Source of the DNA: Anthoceros angustus
Lineage: Eukaryota; Streptophyta; Anthocerotopsida; Anthocerotales; Anthocerotaceae
Direction of reading: 5' to 3'
Assembly: GCA_010909165.1 (NCBI GenBank)
Contig: VJWM01000203.1
Coordinates: 62,001-126,000, forward strand
Length of the DNA stretch: 64,000 nt
This document shows positions 63,931 through 64,000 of the stretch, piece after piece (position 1 is the first letter of the stretch; every line of letters begins with the position of its first letter). The translations under genes and the position numbers were made by a program. Under the pieces are notes generated by a model, which worked only from the letters and a program-made list of their open reading frames with translations, did no database searches and was not told the origin of the DNA.

Positions 63931-64000
63931 GCTAGGCGCGCATGCAACCGCGCTGGGCCGAGTCTGCTCATTGCAGTAGGAGGCGCTACCGCCCAACGGC

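Overview
This is nuclear DNA from a seed-free land plant, most likely a lycophyte or fern; hornwort is less likely given the TE load, and I cannot decide further. The pointer is a family of plant-specific PPR editing factors whose DYW domain has a KPAVA box in place of the usual PG box and ends in GRP instead of DYW. This is the DYW:KP variant, known from hornworts, lycophytes and ferns, where it is linked to U-to-C organelle RNA editing. Everything else is decayed transposon and tandem-repeat DNA typical of a large plant genome. There are no bacterial-style operons, and I found no tRNA or rRNA gene.

Layout. 0-0.85 kb: Ty1/copia remnant (+). 0.84-1.2 kb: a repeat that recurs in direct orientation at 63.5-63.9 kb. 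1.2-8.7 kb: GC-rich, tandemly duplicated element with two damaged copies of a C5-cytosine DNA methyltransferase domain (-) and a 33-bp minisatellite. 10-28.3 kb: PPR cluster with loci A and B (+, 10063-18616) facing C and D (-, 19827-26072); a 1.16-kb tandem duplication covers the 5' end of D. 28.7-31.9 kb: 27-bp minisatellite and a dead reverse-transcriptase-like element. 32.5 kb: relic of a DYW tail. 33.99-37.85 kb: PPR locus E (+). 38.6-53.8 kb: TE mosaic with a MITE pair, a split ParB-like plus DNA methyltransferase relic, a long GC-rich insert and a copia gag. 54.5-57.85 kb: PPR locus F (-). 58.1-59.5 kb: copia integrase relic (-). 59.5-62.8 kb: CACTA (En/Spm) transposon (+) whose last recognisable frame ends in a retropepsin-like segment.

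The central point is the PPR family. All six loci begin with one or two copies of a roughly 45-residue block (WWDNR...PDF...GE.LWL...P.WV) that matches the PDF motif of plant organellar single-stranded-DNA-binding (OSB) proteins. A PLS-type PPR array, E1/E2 motifs and the DYW:KP domain follow. Only locus C (19827-22577, 916 aa, no intron) is fully open. The other five carry several small indels. Loci A and E contain tandem arrays of almost identical 306-bp (102-codon) P-L-S triplets, about ten and six units, so the RNA-recognition array appears to be changing by unequal exchange. The indels are mostly losses inside homopolymers or dinucleotide repeats, recur at the same place in successive units, and also occur in the non-coding duplication at 26-28 kb, so part of the apparent decay may be assembly error.
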